Counted from the first letter of the stretch, positions 1-5,833 are shown. The stretch: 9,367 nt of DNA from JBOHHR01 sp050740975 (GCA_050740975.1 JBOIEE010000297.1:1-9367); one strand, 5' to 3'. The notes: generated from the letters alone by a model not told the origin. Numbers and translations: made by a program.

Positions 1-744
1 ATCCATCGCCTCGGCGTGCTCTTAGGCGAGCCCCCGCACACGCTTGAAGCGCAGTTAGGCAAGGCAGCGTCCCTACCTCCGGCGCTGCCCAACCTCCCCG
101 GCCTTCTGCCCTCAGATCTCCTCCAGCAGAGACCGGACTTGCGGCGTGCGCAAGCCGAGGTCACCGCCGCGGCGGCGAGCCTCGGTGCCGCGCGCGCCGA
201 TCTCTTTCCCAAGTTTTTCATCTCGTTGAGCGGTGGACTTGGCGCGCTGAGCTTAGCGGGACTTCCGGGTGTGGCAGGGCAAGGGATCTACGCGCTCGGC
301 TCTGGGATCACGGCGCCGATTTTTAATGCCGGGCGTATCCGCGCGAACATCACCGCCGCCGATGCGCGCCTTGCCCGAGTAGCGGCGAGCTATGAGAAGA
401 CCTTTCTCACCGCCTTGGAAGAGGTTGAGAACGCCTATGTCGCCTACACCACCGCGCGTCAGCGCCGCGAGGATCTCCGTCAAGCCGTTGATGCCGCCCG
501 GCGCGCCTACCGGGTTGCCGATGCGTTCTACCGGCGTGGCGTCACCGATTTACTGTCCGTGCTCGATGCACAGCGAGCCAAGCTTTCAGCTGAAGATGAA
601 CAGGCCAAAGCAGAAACGGCGGTCACGGTTGCGATGGTGACGTTGTACCGTGCTTTCGGGGGCGGCTGGAATAGCCATGAGCCGCAAGGCATCACTTCAA
701 TGCCACAACTGTATGGCAGCCCACTGCAAGGCGATCTGTTTTAG
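1..744 (+). CDS. Outer-membrane efflux protein, NodT/OprM family (C-terminal part)
   Basis: This is the C-terminal ~247 residues of an outer-membrane channel of the TolC/OprM/NodT type. Such proteins form the trimeric exit duct of tripartite efflux pumps. The frame is open from base 1 (first residues IHRLGVLLGEPP), so the true start lies outside the window and the GTG at 16 is internal. Family landmarks are the LGEPP segment, the 'LPsdLLqqRPDlrrAqaevtAaaaslGaAraDlFP' block at about residues 35-75 of the visible part, and the second coiled-coil repeat (EEVENAYVAY, then FYRRGVTDLLSVLDAQR). The usual end 'TLYRAFGGGW' is followed by about 25 unconserved residues. The pump's inner-membrane and adaptor genes would be expected upstream. 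No substrate can be inferred. A small GATCT-gtttt-AGATC hairpin overlaps the stop (733-747) but lacks a U-tract. Confidence 0.9.
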   Translation: MHRLGVLLGEPPHTLEAQLGKAASLPPALPNLPGLLPSDLLQQRPDLRRAQAEVTAAAASLGAARADLFPKFFISLSGGLGALSLAGLPGVAGQGIYALGSGITAPIFNAGRIRANITAADARLARVAASYEKTFLTALEEVENAYVAYTTARQRREDLRQAVDAARRAYRVADAFYRRGVTDLLSVLDAQRAKLSAEDEQAKAETAVTVAMVTLYRAFGGGWNSHEPQGITSMPQLYGSPLQGDLF

Positions 745-756
745 ATCAATACCTTA

Positions 757-832
757 TGGCGCTCCCTAGGGGACTCGAACCCCTGTTGCCGCCGTGAGAG
801 GGCGATGTCCTAGGCCACTAGACGAAGGGAGC
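757..832 (-). tRNA. tRNA-Glu (anticodon CTC)
   Basis: The reverse complement folds into a canonical 76-nt cloverleaf. It has acceptor stem GCTCCCT/AGGGAGC, discriminator G and an encoded CCA (757-759). The D arm is GTCTAGTGGCCTAGGAC. The anticodon stem is TCGCC/GGCGG with loop CTCTCAC, and the T arm is AGGGG-TTCGAGT-CCCCT. The anticodon is CTC (plus-strand bases 796-798), which reads GAG codons. The sequence closely resembles E. coli tRNA-Glu(TTC), apart from the anticodon wobble base and a few stem changes. It is transcribed away from pcnB and towards the efflux gene. Confidence in the amino-acid identity is very high because the whole Glu-type body is recognisable. Confidence 0.97.
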
Positions 833-853
833 GGGGAAGCCTGATTCGGCCAC

Positions 854-859
854 TATAAT
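854..859 (+). promoter_or_regulatory. Putative -10 of the pcnB operon
   Basis: A perfect TATAAT occurs on the plus strand 73 bp before the pcnB ATG. It is separated by only three bases from the oppositely oriented TATAAT of the tRNA-Glu promoter. No recognisable -35 lies 16-18 bp upstream (that region is GC-rich tRNA sequence), and there is no TG extension. The assignment therefore rests on the -10 and on the lack of any better candidate upstream of pcnB. It could simply be the mirror half of a palindrome. Confidence 0.4.
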
Positions 860-862
860 GAT

Positions 863-890
863 ATTATACGGCCGCGTAGCGCTCGCTCAA
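863..890 (-). promoter_or_regulatory. Promoter of tRNA-Glu
   Basis: On the minus strand a TTGAGC -35 (885-890) lies 16 bp from a perfect TATAAT -10 (863-868). The -10 is about 30 bp upstream of the tRNA 5' end at 832. The positions and the perfect -10 make this a convincing sigma70-type promoter. Transcription start is inferred at about 855-857, implying a short 5' leader removed by RNase P. Confidence 0.7.
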
Positions 891-931
891 GCACAGCGAC
901 AAGAGAAATTCTCGAACAGTTACCTATCCTC

Positions 932-2242
932 ATGAGCCAAACACACCCCATTGCCCGGGTAGTTCCGTTTAAGGCTAAACCGCGCATCGTGCCGCGCTCG
1001 GAGCACATCATTTCCCGCGCGAGCATTTCCGATAATGCCCTTAAGGTACTGTATCGGCTAAAGAATGCCGGCTACAAAGCGTTTCTCGTCGGCGGTAGCG
1101 TGCGCGATCTGTTGCTCGGACGCGAACCCAAGGATTTCGACATAGCTACCGATGCGCGGCCCGAACAAGTACGCGAGATGTTTCGTAACTGCCGCTTGAT
1201 CGGCCGCCGCTTCCGTCTTGCTCACGTTCACTTTGGGAGGGAAATCGTCGAGGTCGCGACTTTCCGGGCGCAGCACGATGCGCAGCCAGACGGCGATGGC
1301 CTGATAAAGGACGGCCGCATCGTGAGGGACAACGTCTATGGGGACATCGACGACGATGTGTGGCGGCGGGACTTCACCATCAACGCCCTTTACTACAACA
1401 TCGACGACTTCACCGTGGTGGATTATGTAGGCGGCGTCGAGGACATAAGAGCCGGCTGCTTGCGGCTTATCGGAGATCCGGAAAACCGGTACCTTGAAGA
1501 CCCGGTGCGGATGTTGCGGGCGGTTCGGTTCGCGGTAAAGCTGGGGTTCACTATCCACCCGGAAACCGCCCAAGCGATATCCAATTTTCAGTATTTGCTC
1601 AACCAGATCTCACCCTCACGCTTGTTTGAAGAAACGCTTAAGCTGTTTATGGGCGGAGCGGCCGTGCAGACCTTCGAGCAGTTGCGCCGCTTTAACTTGT
1701 TCGGCCTGTTATTCCCTCAAACGGAACCCTGCCTCGAAGAACAAGAACAAGGATTTCCACACATGCTCTTGGTGCGTGCCCTAGAAAATACCGACCAGCG
1801 AATTGCCGAAGCCAAACCGGTCACGCCGACTTTCCTATTTGCCGCGCTTCTCTGGGATCCGATGCGCCGGCAGTGGCAAGAATTCTGCGCGCGCGGGGTC
1901 GAAAGCGACGAGGCGCTGGTGCTGGCCGCGGATGCTGTGATCTCACGCCAGATCGCGCGCGTCTCCATGCCCCGGCGCTGCACCCGCATCACGCGGGAGA
2001 TCTGGACCCTGCAACCCCGTTTCAGCAACCGCTCGGGAAAACGCCCCACGCGATTGCTCACCCACCCACGTTTTCGCGCCGCGTATGACTTTCTGCTCCT
2101 GCGCGCCCAAGCCGGAGAAGCCTCACAAGAACTCAGCGACTGGTGGACCGAGTTCCAACAAGAGCCAAGCAACCATCGAGAGCAGATGTTGGTAACGCTA
2201 AACGAACAGCGCCCCGCCCGCACTCGAAGGTGCATGCGTTAG
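932..2242 (+). CDS. pcnB: Poly(A) polymerase I (PcnB)
   Basis: This enzyme adds 3' poly(A) tails to RNA from ATP, which targets RNA for decay in bacteria. The 436-residue protein is a class II nucleotidyltransferase. GGSVRDLLLG at residues 54-63 and EPKDFDIATDA, with the metal-binding pair D68/D70, form the catalytic head. RRDFTINALYY (145-155) carries the likely third acidic residue. 'YLEDPVRMLRAVRFAVKLGF' marks the following helical domain. The C-terminal part shows the PcnB-type 'RVSMPRRCTRITREIW', 'HPRFRAAYDFLLLRA' and 'DWWTEFQ' motifs and a basic tail (ARTRRCMR). CCA-adding enzymes lack that C-terminal region. It is slightly shorter than E. coli PcnB. The ATG at 932 was chosen because it is the only good start before the conserved SRASISDNAL block. 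The upstream Shine-Dalgarno is poor. It leads a tightly packed operon with folK. Confidence 0.95.
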   Translation: MSQTHPIARVVPFKAKPRIVPRSEHIISRASISDNALKVLYRLKNAGYKAFLVGGSVRDLLLGREPKDFDIATDARPEQVREMFRNCRLIGRRFRLAHVHFGREIVEVATFRAQHDAQPDGDGLIKDGRIVRDNVYGDIDDDVWRRDFTINALYYNIDDFTVVDYVGGVEDIRAGCLRLIGDPENRYLEDPVRMLRAVRFAVKLGFTIHPETAQAISNFQYLLNQISPSRLFEETLKLFMGGAAVQTFEQLRRFNLFGLLFPQTEPCLEEQEQGFPHMLLVRALENTDQRIAEAKPVTPTFLFAALLWDPMRRQWQEFCARGVESDEALVLAADAVISRQIARVSMPRRCTRITREIWTLQPRFSNRSGKRPTRLLTHPRFRAAYDFLLLRAQAGEASQELSDWWTEFQQEPSNHREQMLVTLNEQRPARTRRCMR

Positions 2243-2245
2243 CAG

Positions 2246-2764
2246 GTGCCGAGTAGCGGGCGCGCAGGGCGCTGTACGGCGTTTGTGGGCTTAGGCAGCA
2301 ACCTGCATAGGCCCAGTTTGCAGGTGAAACGCGCCTTGTTCGAGCTTCAGTCCCTGCAATCGAGCCGACTGCTGCGGCACTCATCGCTGTACCGAAGCGC
2401 CCCTATGGGCCCGGGGGACCAACCGGACTACTTTAATGCCGTGGCGGCTATCGATACCGCCTTATCGGCCTTCGCTTTATTAGACGCTTTGCAGAGCATA
2501 GAAAACGCCCACGGCCGCACTCGTAGCAAAGAGCGTTGGGGACCACGTACCTTAGACCTAGACTTATTGCTGTTTGGGGACGCGACGATTGATGACGCGA
2601 GGCTGAAAGTACCCCACCCGGGCATTTCGGAGCGCGCGTTCGTGCTCCATCCCCTATACGAAATCGCGCCAGACCTCACGCTCCCTACTTTGGGCCCGCT
2701 GGCGGAGTTGCTTCGCAAATGTCCGCCGCAACGGCTACAGCGCTTGACGGATAGTGGTTTTTAG
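2246..2764 (+). CDS. folK: 6-hydroxymethyl-7,8-dihydropterin pyrophosphokinase (FolK)
   Basis: FolK transfers pyrophosphate from ATP to 6-hydroxymethyl-dihydropterin, the step before dihydropteroate synthase in folate synthesis. The 172-residue protein has the family's sequence in order: FVGLGSNL (13-20); SSLYRSAPMGPGDQPDYFNAV; the AHGRTRSKERWGPRTLDLDL signature, which holds the pterin- and Mg-binding residues; KVPHPGISERAFVLHPL; and EIAPDLTLP. It is complete. No ATG is available, so the start is GTG at 2246, directly after the pcnB stop and in the same frame (TAG-CAG-GTG). The only SD-like element, GAAGG at 2226-2230, is rather far (15 nt), so translation probably depends on ribosomes finishing pcnB. 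The end overlaps the following kinase remnant by 11 nt. Confidence 0.93.
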   Translation: MPSSGRAGRCTAFVGLGSNLHRPSLQVKRALFELQSLQSSRLLRHSSLYRSAPMGPGDQPDYFNAVAAIDTALSAFALLDALQSIENAHGRTRSKERWGPRTLDLDLLLFGDATIDDARLKVPHPGISERAFVLHPLYEIAPDLTLPTLGPLAELLRKCPPQRLQRLTDSGF

Positions 2765-3376
2765 AGCGCCTGGATACATTGCCATCGAAGGGCCGATCGG
2801 TGTCGGGAAAACCTCCCCGCGATGCGTCTTGCCGAGAGCTTCCGTGCCCATCTCCTGTTGGAGCGGGCCGAGGAGAACCCCTTTCTGCCGCGTTTCTACC
2901 AGAACCCAGAGGAAGCGGCCTTGCCGACACAATTGTATTTCCTGTTCAGCGGGTCCGGCAGGCGAAAACGTTACGCCAGCGCGACCTATTTGCGCCCGTT
3001 TGCGTGGCCGATTTTCTGCTGGAAAAGGACCGCATCTTCGCCGAGCTCACCTTAAACCCCGACGAGTTGGAGTTATACTATCGCGTCTACGAGTTGCTTG
3101 CGCCTCGGGTGCCAACACCCGACTTAGTTATTTATCTGCAGGCACCGGTGGAAACCCTGCTCGAGCGCATCGAGCATCGTGGTATTGAATACGACCTACC
3201 TTAAGCAACTGGCGTATGCTTATGTTGAATTTTTTCATACGTACCAGGAAGCGCCACTGCTGATCGTAAACACGTCCGAGGTGAATCTCGTACTAGGGCA
3301 GCCGGATTACGCCTTGTTGGTCGAACAAATCACTATTCCGCTCAAAGGAAAGCGTTTTTTCAATCCCTCTCTGTGA
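2754..3376 (+). pseudogene. Deoxynucleoside (dAdo/dGuo-type) kinase, frameshifted
   Basis: Conserved pieces of a deoxynucleoside kinase lie in order but in three frames. GYIAIEGPIGVGKTS (P-loop) is in the frame of the GTG at 2754. RLAESFRAHLLLERAEENPFLPRFY...ALPTQLYFLF is in the frame of 2822. QRVRQAKTLRQRDLF...EKDRIFAELTL...PDLVIYLQAPVETLLERIEHRG is in the frame of 2779. TYLKQLAYAYVEFFHTYQEAPLLIVNT...KRFFNP is in the frame of 3179. The apparent lesions are one missing base near 2816-2821, one missing base near 2946 (FLF-QRV junction), and about 17 missing bases near 3190-3198, where roughly six residues are absent. As read, translation from 2754 ends at 3186-3188 after 144 codons. The intact enzyme would phosphorylate deoxynucleosides for salvage. 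In related genomes such a gene can sit between folK and panB. The 1-nt lesions could be sequencing errors, but the 17-nt loss is harder to dismiss. Confidence 0.85.
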
Positions 3377-4167
3377 TGACTTTTATCACCCCCACCCGGC
3401 TGCGGGAAATGAAGCGGACAGGCGAGAAGATCGCTTGCCTTACCGCCTATGACGCAAGCTTCGCGGCGCTGCTTGATGAGGCGGGGGTGGAGGTCCTTCT
3501 GGTCGGGGACTCGCTGGGAATGGTGATCCAGGGACACCAAAGTACCCTGGAGGTGCGCCTGAACGACATGATCTACCACACCGCAAACGTACGTAGGGGA
3601 CGAAAACGGGCATTGATCCTGAGCGATCTACCCTTCATGAGCTACAGCACGCCCGTTCAAGCCTTGGGCAGTGCCGGGCGGGTAATGCAAAGCGGCGCTC
3701 AAATGGTGAAATTGGAAGGGGGTGCCTGGCTGGCGGAGACCGTGCGGCTGCTCGACGCCAGGGGCATACCTGTATGCGCCCACCTGGGGCTGATGCCGCA
3801 GTCGATCCACAAGCTCGGGGGGTATCGGGTACAAGCCCGAAGCTCCGAAGAGGCCGAGCGCTTGCTTGAGGAAGCCCGCATTTTGGAGCAAGCCGGGGCG
3901 GCATTATTGGTGGTGGAATGCATCCCCTGGGCGCTCGCGGCGACTGTTTCCCAAAAGCTAGACATACCTGTGATCGGGATCGGCGCGGGCTCTGGCTGCG
4001 ATGGCCAAGTCTTGGTGCTCTATGACATGCTCGGCCTAGCGGCCAAAATCCCCTCGTTTTGCCGCAACTTTGCGTGTTCCCATAACGATGTCCGCAGTGC
4101 GCTGCGGGATTATGTACACGCTGTGAAGACAGGCGAGTTTCCGGGGACAGAACACGGTTTTGACTGA
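3376..4167 (+). CDS. panB: 3-methyl-2-oxobutanoate hydroxymethyltransferase (PanB)
   Basis: PanB makes ketopantoate from 2-oxoisovalerate and 5,10-methylenetetrahydrofolate, the committed step of pantothenate synthesis. The 263 residues match the usual length. Visible landmarks are ACLTAYDASFA, the Mg-binding aspartate in LLVGDSLGMVIQGH, the second metal ligand in LILSDLPFMSY, VKLEGGAWLAETV (third metal ligand E), VCAHLGLMPQS, the catalytic glutamate in LLVVECIPW, and IPVIGIGAG..DGQVLVLYD. The fold appears intact. The GHD usual after the first motif is GHQ here. ATG at 3376 is preferred over the adjacent GTG at 3373 because it forms TGATG with the stop of the upstream kinase, the same junction seen at panB/panC. 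There is no Shine-Dalgarno at the right distance (AAAGGAA ends 25 nt upstream), so coupling seems required. Confidence 0.95.
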   Translation: MTFITPTRLREMKRTGEKIACLTAYDASFAALLDEAGVEVLLVGDSLGMVIQGHQSTLEVRLNDMIYHTANVRRGRKRALILSDLPFMSYSTPVQALGSAGRVMQSGAQMVKLEGGAWLAETVRLLDARGIPVCAHLGLMPQSIHKLGGYRVQARSSEEAERLLEEARILEQAGAALLVVECIPWALAATVSQKLDIPVIGIGAGSGCDGQVLVLYDMLGLAAKIPSFCRNFACSHNDVRSALRDYVHAVKTGEFPGTEHGFD

Positions 4168-5021
4168 TGCAAGTCTTGAAGCGCGCTCCAGCGTTGCGCC
4201 AAGCGGTGCTCGCTTGGCGAGCCGGTGGCAAGCGGATCGCCTTCGTTCCCACAATGGGCAACCTACATCGAGGACATTTGGCGTTGGTAGACCGCGCGCA
4301 CCAACTGGCGGATCGCGTCGTGGTTTCGATATTCGTGAATCCGACGCAATTCGTTGCCGGCGAAGACCTTGAAAGCTACCCCCGCACCCTGGCGAGCGAC
4401 ACCGAGCTTCTGACCCAAAGGGAGGTAGATCTGTTGTTCGTCCCCACCGTGAACGAAGTTTACCCCTTTGGGTTGGGAGCGGATCAGACCCGGGTGGAAG
4501 TCCCCGCTTTGGATGGGATGCTTTGTGGCGCTTTCCGCCCGGGTCATTTTCGCGGTGTCGCCACCGTGGTGACCAAGCTATTCAATTTGGTTCAGCCGCA
4601 GTTTGCTGTCTTTGGAGAAAAGGATTATCAGCAATTGCTGTTGCTGAAGCGCTTGGTGCACGAGCTGTGTTTCCCCGTAATGATCATCGGCGTGCCAACA
4701 GTGCGCGAGCCCGATGGCCTCGCCTTAAGCTCGCGCAACAGCTACCTCAGTGACGCAGAACGGCGGCTGGCCCCCAGGCTCCATGCTGTATTGAAGAAAG
4801 CAGCCGCGGCCGCGCTGCGGGATCCAAAAGATCTCACTGGGATCGAGGAAGAAAGCATGGCGGAGCTCACCTCCTGCGGGTTTCGTCCCGAATATTTCAG
4901 TTTTCGTAGCTCCGACGATCTTGCTCCGGCACATGATGGCGATAAGCACCTGGTCGTGCTCACGGCGGCATGGTTGGGCCGCACGCGGTTAATCGACCAC
5001 GTGCTATGCGAGATTCGATGA
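4167..5021 (+). CDS. panC: Pantothenate synthetase (PanC)
   Basis: PanC condenses pantoate and beta-alanine through a pantoyl-adenylate intermediate, using ATP. The 284-residue protein has the nucleotidyltransferase HIGH-like motif in FVPTMGNLHRGHLALV (H34, H37). It also has VVSIFVNPTQF, the pantoate-binding LCGAFRPGHFRGVATVVTKLFNLVQP, FGEKDYQQL, the KMSKS-like loop LALSSRNSYL, and the C-terminal LGRTRLID. Length and motif order are normal and it appears intact. Its ATG shares a TGATG with the panB stop, so the two are translationally coupled. The gene ends directly before a block of palindromes, which separates it from its usual partner panD. Confidence 0.95.
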   Translation: MQVLKRAPALRQAVLAWRAGGKRIAFVPTMGNLHRGHLALVDRAHQLADRVVVSIFVNPTQFVAGEDLESYPRTLASDTELLTQREVDLLFVPTVNEVYPFGLGADQTRVEVPALDGMLCGAFRPGHFRGVATVVTKLFNLVQPQFAVFGEKDYQQLLLLKRLVHELCFPVMIIGVPTVREPDGLALSSRNSYLSDAERRLAPRLHAVLKKAAAAALRDPKDLTGIEEESMAELTSCGFRPEYFSFRSSDDLAPAHDGDKHLVVLTAAWLGRTRLIDHVLCEIR

Positions 5022-5202
5022 CATGCGCTTCAAGCGAATGCACTATTTATGGGTACTACGAAAAATTCCATCCGTGGAATTTTTCGCATCGCGAAGCAAA
5101 AATGCGATTTTTGCTTCGCTCCATGTTTCAATCAGATACCTGTTTGAAACATGTGCGGCATATCCCTATACCGCCGGGCACTTCGATTAATTCGAAGTGC
5201 CC
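5022..5202. repeat. Array of six adjacent, unrelated hairpins
   Basis: Six inverted repeats with short loops follow the panC stop. (a) 5022-5040: CAT-g-CGCTT-c-AAGCG-a-ATG, quasi-palindrome. (b) 5059-5086: CGAAAAATTCCA/TGGAATTTTTCG, 12 bp, loop TCCG. (c) 5091-5119: GCGAAGCAAAAAT and its complement, 13 bp, loop GCG. (d) 5122-5153: CATGTTTCAA + CAG with one T-T mismatch, 13 bp, loop ATAC. (e) 5155-5174: GCGG/CCGC + ATA/TAT with one mismatch, loop TCCC. (f) 5176-5202: GGGCACTTCGA/TCGAAGTGCCC, 11 bp, loop TTAAT. Spacers from b to f are 4, 2, 1 and 1 nt. Of the 144 bases 5059-5202, 112 are paired. The stems do not resemble one another, so these are not copies of one repeat. No convincing gene is seen. 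A role in transcript 3'-end formation or mRNA stability is possible; the function is unknown. Confidence 0.85.
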
Positions 5203-5218
5203 TCATTTCCATTCCCTG

Positions 5219-5363
5219 AGAGCTTGTGAAAAAATCGTCGCGAGCGAAGGAAGGTCGCGTTCCGCCGGAGCGCAGGAACCGCAGTGTATATTGAAATACA
5301 TGAGGATTCCGAGCACTGCCGGAACACGAGATCCCGAGCGCAGCAGATTTTTTCACATGCTCT
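5219..5363. repeat. Long imperfect inverted repeat, MITE/REP-like
   Basis: The termini are an 18-bp inverted repeat with one mismatch: AGAGCTTGTGAAAAAATC (5219-5236) against the complement of 5346-5363. Further in, GTTCCG at 5259-5264 pairs with CGGAAC at 5319-5324. Partial complementarity continues to a centre near 5291 (TGTAT and ATACA flanking ATTGAA). The interior is only partly complementary, which suggests either an old hairpin or a structured RNA with compensating changes. There is no transposase gene and no evident target-site duplication at the ends. Small open frames within it on the minus strand look like by-products of the sequence. It is probably a non-autonomous dispersed repeat; copies elsewhere in the genome cannot be tested here. 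Confidence 0.7.
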
Positions 5364-5375
5364 AAGCACGGCGGC

Positions 5376-5404
5376 TTGAACTCCCGCTATTCATCAATAA
5401 TAAT
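5376..5404 (+). promoter_or_regulatory. Putative panD promoter
   Basis: A TTGAAC -35 (5376-5381) is followed after 17 bp by AATAAT (5399-5404), four and five matches to the sigma70 consensus. The predicted start at about 5411 would give a 5' leader of about 20 nt containing the panD Shine-Dalgarno. The promoter begins 12 bp beyond the long inverted repeat. It would let panD be transcribed independently of the upstream operon if transcription ends in the hairpin region. Confidence 0.5.
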
Positions 5405-5417
5405 CTCTGTCGCTCCT

Positions 5418-5423
5418 TAAGGA
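5418..5423 (+). promoter_or_regulatory. Ribosome binding site of panD
   Basis: TAAGGA lies 8 nt before the panD ATG at 5432 and is the clearest Shine-Dalgarno in the window. It fixes the panD start and contrasts with the coupled, SD-poor starts of folK, panB and panC. Confidence 0.75.
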
Positions 5424-5431
5424 ATACAGCG

Positions 5432-5811
5432 ATGCTGGTCACCATACTAAAGGCAAAACTACACCGCGCACGCGTCACCCGCGTGGAGCGAGACTATGAA
5501 GGCTCGTGCGCGATAGACGCCCTGCTGTTGGATGAAGCGGGTATACGCGAATACGAGCAGATCCAGATCTACAACGTAGACAACGGCGAGCGCTTTACCA
5601 CCTATGCCATACGTGCGGAACGAGGATCAGGAGGCATTTCGGTCAACGGTGCGCCGCACACCGGGCCACGCCCGGACAGCGGCTGATCATCTGCGCTTAT
5701 GCCATGGTGGACGAACAAGAACTCGTTCGATATCGACCCACCTTGATCTATCTGGACGAAGCGAACCGCATTCTTAGCAAGCGCGATGCTATCCCGGTGC
5801 AAGCCGCTTGA
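5432..5811 (+). pseudogene. panD: Aspartate 1-decarboxylase (PanD), single-base frameshift
   Basis: PanD decarboxylates aspartate to beta-alanine for PanC. The first 74 residues are good PanD: ILKAKLHRARVT, the self-cleavage site YEGSCAID (Gly-Ser, which yields the pyruvoyl group), NVDNGERFTTYAI with the conserved Tyr, and ERGSGGISVNGA. After NGA at about 5651-5653 the match continues in another frame as AAHRATPGQRLIICAYA, then RPTLIYLDEANRI and AIPVQAA, ending at TGA 5809-5811. The span is 380 nt, one short of 127 codons, and E. coli PanD is 126 residues. So exactly one base is missing (GCG-CCGCA where GCG-GCC-GCA is expected). As read, the product stops at 5684-5686 after 84 residues and lacks the C-terminal strands. 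A sequencing error is possible. The 3' end lies 22 bp from the convergent prc gene. Confidence 0.88.
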
Positions 5812-5833
5812 TAAGCCAATCGTCGTTCAAGCG

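Noticed and set aside
733..747. GATCT-gtttt-AGATC hairpin at the efflux gene stop as a terminator
   Set aside because: It is only a 5-bp stem, without a T-tract on either strand.
1058..1573. Minus-strand frame of 171 codons inside pcnB
   Set aside because: It is antisense to the conserved catalytic region of pcnB and matches no family. It is a codon-bias shadow.
3373..3375. GTG start for panB
   Set aside because: The adjacent ATG at 3376 forms the TGATG junction also used at panB/panC and gives the usual length.
3635..4261. Minus-strand frame of 208 codons over panB/panC
   Set aside because: It is arginine- and proline-rich low-complexity translation antisense to two clear genes.
5022..5202. 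CRISPR array or attC/integron cassette
   Set aside because: The hairpins share no repeat sequence or regular spacing, there are no cas or integrase genes, and no attC core sites are recognisable.
5132..5369. Small frames on both strands inside the long inverted repeat
   Set aside because: They follow the inverted-repeat sequence, have no ribosome binding site and match no family.
5432..5811. Programmed frameshifting in panD
   Set aside because: There is no slippery heptamer at the junction, and PanD is not known to use recoding. A single-base deletion is simpler.
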